Positions 1 through 7,477 are shown, numbered from the stretch's first letter. The stretch: 11,014 nt of DNA from Collinsella aerofaciens (GCF_028209395.1 NZ_JAQLDQ010000037.1:1-11014); one strand, 5' to 3'. Notes: generated by a model from the sequence alone, not told the origin. Numbers and translations: made by a program.

Positions 1-30
1 ATCATGCTTCACTCTCAAATCAACGCGCAT

Positions 31-71
31 AAAGAAAGCCTCCCATTTCTCATGTCCAAGAAATGGGAGGC
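31..71 (-). terminator. Intrinsic terminator after the TIM-barrel-like gene
   Basis: A perfect 13-bp inverted repeat pairs 38-50 with 59-71 around an 8-base loop. Read on the minus strand, the stem is followed by TTTCTTT (37 down to 31), a typical U-rich tail. It lies about 37 bases past the stop codon of the minus-strand gene that ends at 108. On the plus strand no T run follows, so it acts in the minus direction. Confidence 0.85.
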
Positions 72-107
72 AGTTCATTGTTTGCGGGGCGGGCCTTGCT
101 GTTGCGG

Positions 108-1199
108 TTAGCGTTTCTTTCCGCGGAAGAAGAAGCCGTGCAGCGAGGGCTTGAGTCCGCGGTTGGCGCGACGTTCCTCGATATGATCGTGGATCGAAGC
201 GACGCGCTCGATGACCTCGTCGGGAATCGGCACGTCGGGATTCATATTCTCGACCTGGCTGACCTCGGCGGCGGCGACCTGGTCGATAATGGGCACATCG
301 TCGCGCGAGATGACAGGCGTGGCGTCTTCCTTCATCTTGCGGTAGCGCTGCATCATGTCGGTCTGCAGCTGCTGGGCCGAAGGCGGCGTCCAAATGATGG
401 CGTTGGCGCCGGCGGCGATGGTCTCACGGATGCTCTCGGGCGTCTTGCCGCCCGGTGCGATGAGCGGCAGGTTGGGATAGTGCTCGCGCAGCTCGCGCAG
501 GACCTGGGGCGTGTTCTTGCCGGCCGCGATGTTGAGGATTTTGGCTCCGGCGCGCACTTTGGCGTGAGCATCGTCGTCGCAGCGAACGACCGTGGCGATG
601 ACGGGGATGTCGGCGATGTTGGTGATGTGCTCGACCATCTCGGCAGTGGCGGGGGAGTTGACCACGCAGCCCGCCGCGCCCTGCATCTCGGAGACGGCTG
701 CCATCTGCACGGAGCGCTTACCGGTGGTGGTGCCACCGCCCACGCCTACAAAGACCGGGCACTCGGCGACGGTCAACAGCGCCTGCGTAATGGCCGGCTG
801 TGGCGTGAAGGGGTAAACGGCAAAGACAGCATCGGCGTTGGAGTTACGGATGACCGCGACGTCGGTGGTGTAGATAAGCGACTTGATGCGACGACCGAAG
901 AGCGTAAAGCCGCTGGCCTCCTCGATCTCGTCGGGCATGCGGAGGGCCGCCTTTCGCAAACGCCCGTCGATGGGCAGCGGCTCCATGGGGAGCAGTCCGT
1001 TGGGGGTCACGGCTACCTGGGGCTCGGTGAACTCGTCTGTGAGCTCGACCTCGGAAAAATCGACCGAGGCGACGATGTCCTCGTGAACCTCGGCGGGAAC
1101 ATCGATGGGGGCTTGGTCGTTTGCCGTGACCGGCGTGTCGAAGGAGCTGGTGCCGACAAAGGCGTCGACGCGCTCGTTTAGGTCGTTGAGGGTATCCAT
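108..1199 (-). CDS. Uncharacterised protein with a TIM-barrel-like phosphate-binding domain
   Basis: This 363-residue protein has no function that I recognise. Residues 1-75 are acidic and low in complexity. From about 105 to 275 there is alternating beta-strand and helix pattern: IYTTDVAVIR, then CPVFVGVGGGTTTGKRSV (147-164), then AAGCVVNSP, then IPVIATVVR, then LPLIAPGGKTPESI (244-257), then GANAIIWTPPS. The late glycine motif followed by AGANAIIW resembles the phosphate-binding end of KDPG-aldolase, ThiE or PdxJ-type TIM barrels. The C-terminal 80 residues are charged and end in a basic stretch (FFFRGKKR). There is no signal peptide and no membrane segment, so it is probably cytosolic. The chosen ATG has only a weak GAG five bases upstream, so a different start is possible, but the frame continues no further upstream with a better site. 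It stands alone, with its own terminator. The gene call is secure; the fold is an inference. Confidence 0.9.
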   Translation of the reverse strand: MDTLNDLNERVDAFVGTSSFDTPVTANDQAPIDVPAEVHEDIVASVDFSEVELTDEFTEPQVAVTPNGLLPMEPLPIDGRLRKAALRMPDEIEEASGFTLFGRRIKSLIYTTDVAVIRNSNADAVFAVYPFTPQPAITQALLTVAECPVFVGVGGGTTTGKRSVQMAAVSEMQGAAGCVVNSPATAEMVEHITNIADIPVIATVVRCDDDAHAKVRAGAKILNIAAGKNTPQVLRELREHYPNLPLIAPGGKTPESIRETIAAGANAIIWTPPSAQQLQTDMMQRYRKMKEDATPVISRDDVPIIDQVAAAEVSQVENMNPDVPIPDEVIERVASIHDHIEERRANRGLKPSLHGFFFRGKKR

Positions 1200-1244
1200 G
1201 GAGGCTCGATTCTATGTGATGACGGCCGGCAGGGTGCCGGCAGC

Positions 1245-1250
1245 ATTGTA
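1245..1250 (-). promoter_or_regulatory. Candidate -10 of the TIM-barrel-like gene
   Basis: On the minus strand this reads TACAAT, five of six matches to the consensus. It lies 45 bases upstream of the ATG at 1199. No convincing -35 is visible at 16-18 bases. A GCCGGC-N5-GCCGGC repeat (1225-1230 and 1236-1241) overlaps the expected transcript start and could form a short hairpin or be an operator. Confidence 0.35.
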
Positions 1251-1349
1251 CTTGCTAAATCGTTTGACGAGTTGATTTTTCCCCGCCGTGCCATCCGTTA
1301 GACCGAAGGGCCGGCGAACGTGAAGGAGCTGTGGTGGCGGGTATTGAGG

Positions 1350-1358
1350 TGCTATCTT
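1350..1358 (+). promoter_or_regulatory. Candidate extended -10 promoter of the small membrane protein
   Basis: The sequence TGCTATCTT gives an extended -10 (TG, one base, then TATCTT). The start codon is at 1391, which leaves a leader of about 26 bases holding the ribosome binding site. No good -35 is seen, which is common for extended -10 promoters. Confidence 0.4.
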
Positions 1359-1390
1359 GAAAGTCCCGTTTAAAAGAGAGGTGACGCGGA

Positions 1391-1561
1391 ATGGAATTCA
1401 CAGCAATGTTGGGCTCGATTGGCCTGTGTGTGGGCGCAATCGTAGCCGCCGCGGTCATCTACTTTGTGGTTACGGCCATTAAAGGCAAAAGAGCCGAGCG
1501 CAAGGAACGCGAGACACTTAAGCAGCACCGTGACCAGCAGGACAAGCGCGCACAGAGATAG
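1391..1561 (+). CDS. Small single-pass membrane protein, 56 residues
   Basis: An open frame of 56 codons starts at an ATG with GAGAGG nine bases upstream (1375-1380) and ends at TAG 1559-1561. The product has one hydrophobic segment at about residues 7-30 (LGSIGLCVGAIVAAAVIYF and on), followed by a strongly charged tail of lysine, arginine, glutamate and glutamine (31-56). The charge distribution predicts N-terminus outside and the basic tail in the cytoplasm. It is too short for a known domain, and I do not recognise the family. It sits between a divergent gene and a convergent one, with only 24 bases to the end of the methyltransferase gene and no clear terminator. A good ribosome site, an upstream -10 candidate and a coherent membrane topology argue that it is real. 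Confidence 0.7.
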   Translation: MEFTAMLGSIGLCVGAIVAAAVIYFVVTAIKGKRAERKERETLKQHRDQQDKRAQR

Positions 1562-1585
1562 TTTGTTGAGTTTTGAATCCGTGCG

Positions 1586-2689
1586 CTAGCTGCGTTTTCG
1601 GATCAGGGCGATGTAGAAGCCCTCAAAGTCGCGGCTGGGCGGAATGGTCAGCGTGCCGGGCATACCGTTGGCGACGGATGAGACGTGGCCGGCGGCGATG
1701 GCCTCGGTGAGGGCGTTGCTCTCGATGCGCGGCTCTTCGCCAGCTTCCTGAGCGCGGCGCTTTTCACTTTCGCTCGGCGTGCCATCGAGGGGGATAAGCT
1801 CGCAGTCCATGTGCTTGTCGAGGGCCTCTTGCAAGGCGTCCTCGTTTTCCTGCGGCAAGATCGAACAAGTCGAATAGACGAGCGTGCCGCCCGGTTTGAG
1901 GGCTCCCATGGCGCGATCCAGAAGTGCTCGCTGCGAGCGGGCGCACTTGCCGAGCAACTGCTCGGTGAGGCCGCGCAGACTCTTCTTGTTGCCGCTGATG
2001 ACGGTGCCCGTGCCGGTGCAGGGAGCGTCGAGCAGGATACGGTCAAAGCGGAAGAACTCGTCGAGCTCGCGTGCGTCAATACGCATGACGGGCACGTTTT
2101 TGGCGCCCTGGCGGTGGAGGTTGGCTTCGAGCTTCTCGGCTCGGGGAATGCTCATCTCGCAGGCCGTGAGATGAGCCTGGCCCTGGGTGAGGGCGGCGAT
2201 CTGCGTCGTCTTGCCACCGGGGGCTGCGCACATGTCCAGGATGTCCTCGCCTGCCTGGGCGCCCAGGACCAACGGCGGCATCATGGACGACAGGCTTTGC
2301 AAGTAGATTTTGCCGTCGCGGTAGATGTCGAGGTCCCATAGGTCGGAAACCTGGGCCTCGGGCAGGATGAAAGCGTCCGGGTACCATGCGACGGGGCGGT
2401 GGGCGATGCCGGCTGCGTCGAGTGCGGCGGCGATGTCCTCGGCGGTCGCCTTGAGCGTGTTGGCGCGCAGCGTGACTGGGCGTGTGGCCGCGGCGCCAAA
2501 GCCTTCAATCATGAGCTCGGCATCGGTGGGGGCATAGGCGCCGGCGACCGTGTCGATCATAAAGCGCGGCAGGTCGGCGGCGGAGTGTTGGGCGGCAAGC
2601 TGGTCGGAAAGCTCGGTAGCGGCAAACTGCCTAAGCTTGAGCTCGGCCTTGACCTGCTTTATCTGCTTACGACGACGCGGCTTGGACAT
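1586..2689 (-). CDS. RsmB/NOP-family RNA (cytosine-5)-methyltransferase
   Basis: This 367-residue enzyme transfers a methyl group from S-adenosylmethionine to C5 of cytosine in rRNA or tRNA. The methionine-binding motif is LDMCAAPGGKT (151-161). The family's motif IV DAPCTGTG (221-228) carries Cys224, and motif VI YSTCS (272-276) carries Cys275. In the family the TC cysteine attacks C6 of the base and the PC cysteine helps release the product. The N-terminus is very basic (KPRRRKQIKQ), which suits RNA binding. It lacks the NusB-like domain of RsmB and the long C-terminal extension of RsmF, so it is a short core version and the exact target base cannot be read from the sequence. The ATG has AAGGAAAG upstream. 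It begins 40 bases after the stop of metG on the same strand, with no terminator between, so the two are probably co-transcribed. Confidence 0.93.
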   Translation of the reverse strand: MSKPRRRKQIKQVKAELKLRQFAATELSDQLAAQHSAADLPRFMIDTVAGAYAPTDAELMIEGFGAAATRPVTLRANTLKATAEDIAAALDAAGIAHRPVAWYPDAFILPEAQVSDLWDLDIYRDGKIYLQSLSSMMPPLVLGAQAGEDILDMCAAPGGKTTQIAALTQGQAHLTACEMSIPRAEKLEANLHRQGAKNVPVMRIDARELDEFFRFDRILLDAPCTGTGTVISGNKKSLRGLTEQLLGKCARSQRALLDRAMGALKPGGTLVYSTCSILPQENEDALQEALDKHMDCELIPLDGTPSESEKRRAQEAGEEPRIESNALTEAIAAGHVSSVANGMPGTLTIPPSRDFEGFYIALIRKRS

Positions 2690-2729
2690 CCGTCTTTCCT
2701 TCCTGTTCCACCTAGGCCCTGCCGGTTGC

Positions 2730-4880
2730 CTAGTACTGGCTCTCGTGCTTGCTGAAGAAGTCGAAGCGCGGGGGCAGCGGCTTCACGCGGTGCTCGCCGG
2801 GCTTCTCGCCCAGGCTCTCCACAAATTCGTCCGTGGAGGCAAAGATGTTATCCCAGCTAAAGAAGGCAACCGGGTCGACGTCGAAGTACTCGCAGATGAG
2901 CTCGCAGCCGGCCGGGACGATGCCGTGCATGAGCACGGTCGCCACGCGCAGCTCGGTAAAGGCGTCGACGAGGGCCTGCGTCATTGCTGCATTGGCCGGC
3001 TCGCCCTCGAGCTTGTTGGCGGCCTTGGAGGCGTCGCTCCAGCGCTTGTTGGCGGCACGCAGGTAGTCGTCGCACACGGCGAGCGCGCGGTGCGTTTCGA
3101 ACTTGTACATGGCTTGCTCAAAGGCGAGAGCTGCCTGCTCGGCGGCTTCGACCACGGTGGCGGAGGCGGCGCCGGCGGGGATGCAGCCGTTGCGATAGGG
3201 GCTCTCGTCGCCCTCCTTGATGGCGACGCCATAGAAGCAGCTGCGGGCCAGGCGGTTGAAGACGCCGGTCAGCAGCGCGCTCTCCTTAAGGGCCGGATCG
3301 ATAACGCGCTTGTCGTCGCAGGCACGCACCTCGTTGCCGTCCTTGTCCTTGCCGGTCACACGCGTGTCGTATGCCTTGGGACTAAAGCTCACCGGCTTCT
3401 CGGATAGGCCGAGCGACAGCCAGTGCGCGCGCATCTGCTCGCAGGTGTAGTGGTTGAGCAGGTCGTCTGCCGGCGGGGGAGGCGTCTGCGAGGACGAGCT
3501 CGCCTTTTTGCCCATGTAGAGCAGGTGATAGCAGGCGCTGACGGTGCTCTGCGTAAGGTCCCAACCCAAGGCCTCCCACATGGCGGTCTGCGCGATGCAG
3601 TAGAAGTAGATGTTGTCCTGACCGATGAACTGATAGATCTGCGCGTCGTCCGAGCACCACCAGTCGCGCCAATCGAGCGAGCTGTGCTGGTAGGTGGGTG
3701 CGGGGACCTGCGTGGAATCGGCGGCGGGCTTGCCCATGAGGGCGGCGTCCTGGGCGGCGACACCCTCGGTCACGCCGGCGGCGCGGGCGTCGCGGGCGAG
3801 TACGGTGCGGGTGTAGCTGATGGGCGCCCACAGGCTCTCGGGCCAGCACCAGCAGGTGACGTCGGAGACGCCATCGACCTCGGGCACCGGAACGCCCCAG
3901 TCGATGTTGCCGGTGATGCGGAAGGGCACGAGCGCCTTGCCGCTGCGGAAGCGCACGCCGCCGTTGGCGAGCACCGCGTGGGCGTCGTCGCGCTCTTTCC
4001 AGCTGGGGAAGGTGACGGTAAAGCTGCTCTTGTTGCCCTCGGGCTCCAGCACGGTGTGCTCGGGCAGCTGGTCCTCGACGGCATCGAAGGCCTCGCGGAA
4101 TTTGTTCTGGATGTAGAGCTGTGCCGGCAGCAGCCACTCCTCCATGGTCTTGGAGACCACGGAGCGAACCTGCGGGTTCTGGGCGAGCTTGGCGGTGTAG
4201 GTCTTCATAAAGTCGAGGTAGGCCGGCAGGTCGAAGTAGAGGTTGTCGACCGGGCGCAGCTCGGGCACCTCGCCGGTGAGCTGGCTCTTGGGCGCGATGA
4301 GCTCCTCGGGCTCAAACTGGTGACCCAGGTCGCACTCGTCGGCGTACGCCTTCTCGGACTTGCAGCCTTGGATGGGGCAGCGGCCGATGACCTGGCGGCC
4401 GTTGAGGAATGTGCCGGCCTTGGCGTCGTAGAACTGCAGCGTGGAGCGCTTGGAGATGGTGCCCTGCTCGTGCAGGCGCTCGATAATCTCGGCGGTAACC
4501 TCGTTGTGGATCTGGGCCGCCGGCTCAAGGCCCGAGCCGCCGTAGATATCGCAGCTGATGTTGTAGTTGTTGAGGGTCGCGGCCTGGCGGGAGTGATTGG
4601 ACTCGACATATTCGCCGATGGACTTGTCGTAGCCCTCGTTCTCCTTGAGCTTGCGGTAACTCTCCATGATGGGCGAGCCGTAGCAGTCGGTGCCCGAGGT
4701 GAAGATGACGTTCTCGCGGCCCAGACGGTCGCGCAGGAAGCGGGCGAAGAAGTCGGCCGGGACAAAGACGCCACCAACGTGGCCAAAGTGAAGGCCCTTG
4801 TTGCCGTAGGGCTCGCCGGCGGTAACGATGGCGCGGCGAGGCCAGCTGGGACGGTCGTTCATGGAGTATTTGGATGCCAT
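2730..4880 (-). CDS. metG: Methionine--tRNA ligase, divergent form
   Basis: This 716-residue class I aminoacyl-tRNA synthetase should charge tRNA-Met. The HIGH motif is HFGH (31-34) after AGEPYGNKGL. A zinc-knuckle-like insert at 168-187 holds C168, C173, C183 and H187, and the FIGQDNIYFY segment (418-427) matches the MetRS F-x-G-K-D signature. The KMSKS loop is degenerate: YMGKKASSSS (455-464), so K-M-S-K-S becomes K-A-S-S-S and the second lysine is missing; a PPPP stretch (467-470) follows. The C-terminal part (about 530-640) looks like the helical anticodon domain (LLTGVFNRLARSCFYG). The frame runs upstream to an ATG at 4973, but the ATG at 4880 has AAGGAG four bases before it and starts a normal synthetase N-terminus, so I choose it. 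No EMAP-like tRNA-binding domain is seen at the C-terminus. The family is secure; methionine specificity is very likely but not proven, given the altered loop. Confidence 0.88.
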   Translation of the reverse strand: MASKYSMNDRPSWPRRAIVTAGEPYGNKGLHFGHVGGVFVPADFFARFLRDRLGRENVIFTSGTDCYGSPIMESYRKLKENEGYDKSIGEYVESNHSRQAATLNNYNISCDIYGGSGLEPAAQIHNEVTAEIIERLHEQGTISKRSTLQFYDAKAGTFLNGRQVIGRCPIQGCKSEKAYADECDLGHQFEPEELIAPKSQLTGEVPELRPVDNLYFDLPAYLDFMKTYTAKLAQNPQVRSVVSKTMEEWLLPAQLYIQNKFREAFDAVEDQLPEHTVLEPEGNKSSFTVTFPSWKERDDAHAVLANGGVRFRSGKALVPFRITGNIDWGVPVPEVDGVSDVTCWCWPESLWAPISYTRTVLARDARAAGVTEGVAAQDAALMGKPAADSTQVPAPTYQHSSLDWRDWWCSDDAQIYQFIGQDNIYFYCIAQTAMWEALGWDLTQSTVSACYHLLYMGKKASSSSQTPPPPADDLLNHYTCEQMRAHWLSLGLSEKPVSFSPKAYDTRVTGKDKDGNEVRACDDKRVIDPALKESALLTGVFNRLARSCFYGVAIKEGDESPYRNGCIPAGAASATVVEAAEQAALAFEQAMYKFETHRALAVCDDYLRAANKRWSDASKAANKLEGEPANAAMTQALVDAFTELRVATVLMHGIVPAGCELICEYFDVDPVAFFSWDNIFASTDEFVESLGEKPGEHRVKPLPPRFDFFSKHESQY

Positions 4881-4961
4881 GGGACTCCTTCGCATATGGT
4901 GAGAGCGCGGCCGGGCGCAAGGCCTGGCGACGCGGTGGTCAATTCGTGCATATCGTTCGAC

Positions 4962-4970
4962 ATTATCGCA
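4962..4970 (-). promoter_or_regulatory. Candidate extended -10 promoter of the metG operon
   Basis: On the minus strand this reads TGCGATAAT: TG, one base, then GATAAT, five of six to consensus. Transcription would start near 4955, giving a GC-rich leader of about 75 bases before the metG ATG. The leader is too short and lacks the features of a T-box. No good -35 is visible. Confidence 0.45.
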
Positions 4971-5012
4971 CATGCGGACGGGTACGTGGCAGGGGCGCTA
5001 TCCTAAGATGCT

Positions 5013-5582
5013 ATGAATGAGATTTCCAACATACATGCGTTTGAGGACGAGGATTTTCTGCACGCCTGCTTTGTGTGGGGGATGGCAGTGCTTGGTGCAT
5101 TTGCCGTGTGCCTGGCGCCGTTGTTTATGCTGCTGGGCGGGCCTGCGGACCTGGATGCTGCTGACGCGGGCGGCTGGACGGCGGTCTTGGGCTGGATAGT
5201 CGGCTTGGCGGTCGTCTCTGCGGCGTCGTTTGGTGTCCATGAGCTGGTGCATGCGGTGTTCTTTAAGCTGTTTGCGCCTGCTGCTGCTCGGGTGACCTTC
5301 GGAGCAAATCTCGAAACCTGCATGATTTACGCCTGCGCCGAGGGCGTTGTGTATTCGCGCCGGCGGTACATGGCGGTTTGCCTGGCGCCGACGGTTATTG
5401 TGACGGCGGCGTTTGCCCTGGGGTTTACATGTTTGGGCTATCCGCTGCTGTGCTACCTGGCGGCTGGCTTGCATTTGTCGGGATGTGTGGGCGACTGGTA
5501 TTACGTGCGGACCATTTTGCGCGACCGCCGCATTGTCGCCTGCGAGGACACGTCCTTTGGCGTTCGCTTTTTCGCAAGGTAG
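5013..5582 (+). CDS. DUF3267-like membrane zinc metallopeptidase
   Basis: This 189-residue protein has the zincin motif HELVH (76-80) inside or next to a hydrophobic segment, and a later H-L-S-G-C-V-G-D-W (154-162) that could give a further metal ligand, as in the DUF3267 putative zincin peptidase family. Hydrophobic segments run at about 17-42, 54-75, 118-140 and 143-160, so it is an integral membrane protein with the active site near the bilayer. The substrate is unknown. No Shine-Dalgarno sequence precedes the ATG; a possible -10 (TATCCT, 4999-5004) is so close that the mRNA may be leaderless. It is the first gene of a plus-strand series with queH 37 bases downstream, but no functional link between a peptidase and queuosine is known. 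Family assignment rests on the HExxH motif and topology. Confidence 0.85.
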   Translation: MNEISNIHAFEDEDFLHACFVWGMAVLGAFAVCLAPLFMLLGGPADLDAADAGGWTAVLGWIVGLAVVSAASFGVHELVHAVFFKLFAPAAARVTFGANLETCMIYACAEGVVYSRRRYMAVCLAPTVIVTAAFALGFTCLGYPLLCYLAAGLHLSGCVGDWYYVRTILRDRRIVACEDTSFGVRFFAR

Positions 5583-5619
5583 TCTTTTTGGGATGATTTT
5601 TCTGGGAGAGGAGATGTCC

Positions 5620-6195
5620 ATGAAGCCGCTGCTGCTGCATGCGTGCTGTGCGCCGTGCTCGCTTGAGCCGGTCCGCCTGCTGCGCGAGGAGGGGTTTGAG
5701 CCCACGATTTGCTGGACCAACCCCAATATTCAGCCGCGCGATGAATGGCAGCGCCGCCTGGACGAGCTGCGCCGGTGGTGTGCCGACGGCGGCATCGAGC
5801 TCATTGAGGCAAGCGAGGATCGCGAGCGCTGGGAGGCCGGCGTGGCCCCGCTGGGTGCCGATCGGCCCCGTCGCTGTCGCGCGTGCTATGCCCTGCGTCT
5901 GGCCGAGGCGTGCCGCGTGGCCCAGGAGCACGGGTTTGAGTTTGTGGGTACGACGCTCGCCGTCTCGCCGTATCAGCTGTTCGATACCTGTAATGACGCG
6001 CTTGAGCGCTTGGCAGCGGCACATGGGCTCACCCCGGTCATTCGCGATTTTCGCCCGTATTACCCCGAGGCCACGCGTCGTTCGCGCGAGCTTGGCATGT
6101 ATCGGCAGAACTACTGTGGTTGCCGCTTCTCGGCCGTCGAGGCGGCCATGGACCGCGCCCGCATCCGCGATGAGCGTAAAGCCGCCAAAAAGTAG
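5620..6195 (+). CDS. queH: Epoxyqueuosine reductase QueH
   Basis: This 191-residue enzyme reduces epoxyqueuosine in tRNA to queuosine, the last step of the pathway; it is the unrelated alternative to the cobalamin enzyme QueG. The family signature is clear: LLLHACCAPCS at the N-terminus with C9, C10 and C13, then CRAC (C86, C89), then TTLAVSPYQ (111-119) and NYCGCRFS with C166 and C168. The cysteine pairs C9/C10 and C86/C89 are expected to hold the iron-sulfur cluster in this family. Two in-frame starts compete: ATG 5614 with GGGAG five bases upstream and ATG 5620 with AGGAG six bases upstream. I prefer 5620 because it gives the usual M-K-x-L-L-L-H start; the choice changes only two residues. 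It follows the membrane peptidase gene and precedes queA, whose product makes its substrate. Confidence 0.93.
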   Translation: MKPLLLHACCAPCSLEPVRLLREEGFEPTICWTNPNIQPRDEWQRRLDELRRWCADGGIELIEASEDRERWEAGVAPLGADRPRRCRACYALRLAEACRVAQEHGFEFVGTTLAVSPYQLFDTCNDALERLAAAHGLTPVIRDFRPYYPEATRRSRELGMYRQNYCGCRFSAVEAAMDRARIRDERKAAKK

Positions 6196-6214
6196 TTCAT
6201 TTGGGACGTTAGCC

Positions 6215-6223
6215 TGCTAGGAT
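6215..6223 (+). promoter_or_regulatory. Candidate extended -10 promoter upstream of queA
   Basis: The sequence TGCTAGGAT (TG, one base, TAGGAT) lies between the queH stop and queA. TTCATT at 6196-6201 is a weak -35 at 16 bases. It would give queA its own transcript with a leader of about 30 bases, besides any read-through from queH. Confidence 0.35.
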
Positions 6224-6245
6224 GTAGAGCGGACTTTAGCTATAT

Positions 6246-6252
6246 AAGGAGA
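6246..6252 (+). promoter_or_regulatory. Ribosome binding site that selects the queA GTG start
   Basis: AAGGAGA here is a strong Shine-Dalgarno match. The AGGAG core lies 8 bases from GTG 6260 and 14 bases from ATG 6266. The spacing favours the GTG, although homologous QueA proteins usually start at the position of the ATG (M-R-T-D-D-F-D-Y). Confidence 0.7.
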
Positions 6253-6259
6253 ATCCGAC

Positions 6260-7477
6260 GTGTCTATGCGTACCGATGATTTTGACTATAACCTTCCTGA
6301 GGAACTGATTGCCCAGGCTCCTGCCGAGCCGCGTGACTCCTGCCGCCTGCTGGTGGTGGATCGCAAAGGCTCCCAGGCAGGAACGCCGCTGGAGCATGGC
6401 GGCACCGTCGAGCACCGCATCTTCCGCGACATCATCGACTATATCGAGCCGGGCGATGTGCTCGTCATCAACAAGACGCGCGTGATGCCGGCCCGCCTGA
6501 TCGGTCGCAAGGCAGGCTCGGGCGGCGTGGTCGAGACGCTGCTACTCAAGCGCCGCGAGGACGTTGACCCGCTGGGCCACGTTTGGGAGTGCCTGGTCAA
6601 GCCGGGTAAGCGCCTGAAGCCCGGTGCTCAGATTGAGTATCGCGCCGGTGGCGCCCATGCGCCCGAGGGCGCGTCCGTGGTGCTGACGGCCGAGGTCGTC
6701 GACTTTGTCACCGATAGCCGCGGCGGCCGTCTGGTGCGCTTTGAGCCGGCCGGTTGCAATGCCGCCGGCGAGCCGCGCACGCTCGACGAGGCCATTCACG
6801 CCGCCGGTCACGTGCCGCTGCCGCCCTACATTACCGATTACGAAGGCGATCCCGAGAAGTACCAGACCGTCTATGCCATGAAGGAGGAGCACTCGGCTGC
6901 CGCTCCCACGGCGGGTCTGCACTTTACGCCCGAGCTCATGGCGGCTATCGAGGCCAAGGGCGCGAAGTTTGCCGCCGTTGAGCTCGAGGTGGGTATCGAT
7001 ACCTTCCGTCTGGTGGAGGAGGACGACCCCACGCAGCACGTCATGCACACCGAGCGCTACCACGTATCGCAGGAGGTGGTCGATGCCGTGCATAAGGCTA
7101 AGGCCGAGGGCCATCGCGTGATCGCCGTCGGCACCACCGCGGTGCGCTCGCTCGAGAGCGCCTTTGACGCGGATGCCCCGGTGTCCGATCCGGCCGTGAC
7201 AGCGCGTTATTTTGAGGGTCGTGAGGACGGGGCCGATACGCTCGGCCGCGGTGACATCGTGGTGCGCGAGAACGCGACGACGCAGCTCTACCTCATGCCT
7301 GGCTCGACCTATCACGTGGTCGACGCGCTGATCACGAACTTCCACGTGCCGCGCTCTACGCTCATGATGCTCGTGAGTGCGCTGGCCACCCGCGACCAGA
7401 TCATGGATGCCTACGCCGCTGCTATCGAGGAGCGCTATCGCTTCTTTAGCTTTGGCGACGCCATGCTCATTCAGTAG
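6260..7477 (+). CDS. queA: S-adenosylmethionine:tRNA ribosyltransferase-isomerase QueA
   Basis: QueA transfers and isomerises the ribosyl group of S-adenosylmethionine onto preQ1 already placed in the tRNA wobble position, making epoxyqueuosine. The 405-residue product carries the family motifs in order: FDYNLPEELIAQ (8-19), NKTRVMPARLIG (71-82), GHVPLPPYI (183-191), YQTVYA (201-206), AAPTAGLHFT (214-223), TERYHV (264-269), GTTAVRSLES (291-300) and TNFHVPRSTL (359-368). It is about 50 residues longer than the common QueA; the extra length seems spread over loops, for example around 35-50 and 128-138. It begins with GTG, chosen from the ribosome site. It lies 64 bases after queH, which acts on its product. 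Its stop codon is followed directly by the structured repeat element at 7478. Identification is secure. Confidence 0.96.
   Translation: MSMRTDDFDYNLPEELIAQAPAEPRDSCRLLVVDRKGSQAGTPLEHGGTVEHRIFRDIIDYIEPGDVLVINKTRVMPARLIGRKAGSGGVVETLLLKRREDVDPLGHVWECLVKPGKRLKPGAQIEYRAGGAHAPEGASVVLTAEVVDFVTDSRGGRLVRFEPAGCNAAGEPRTLDEAIHAAGHVPLPPYITDYEGDPEKYQTVYAMKEEHSAAAPTAGLHFTPELMAAIEAKGAKFAAVELEVGIDTFRLVEEDDPTQHVMHTERYHVSQEVVDAVHKAKAEGHRVIAVGTTAVRSLESAFDADAPVSDPAVTARYFEGREDGADTLGRGDIVVRENATTQLYLMPGSTYHVVDALITNFHVPRSTLMMLVSALATRDQIMDAYAAAIEERYRFFSFGDAMLIQ

Noticed and set aside
4881..4961. T-box riboswitch in the metG leader
   Set aside because: The leader is only about 75 bases, with no T-box sequence, no stem I-like structure and no terminator.
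4881..4973. N-terminal extension of metG to the ATG at 4973
   Set aside because: The extra 31 residues are arginine and histidine rich, resemble no synthetase, overlap the candidate promoter, and lack a ribosome site; ATG 4880 has a strong one.
3423..5006. A 527-codon open frame opposite metG
   Set aside because: Its translation is valine, glycine, leucine and alanine rich with no domain, and it mirrors the codon pattern of metG on the other strand. High GC content creates such antisense frames; the same holds for the frames opposite 108-1199, 1586-2689, 6260-7477 and 7872-9635.
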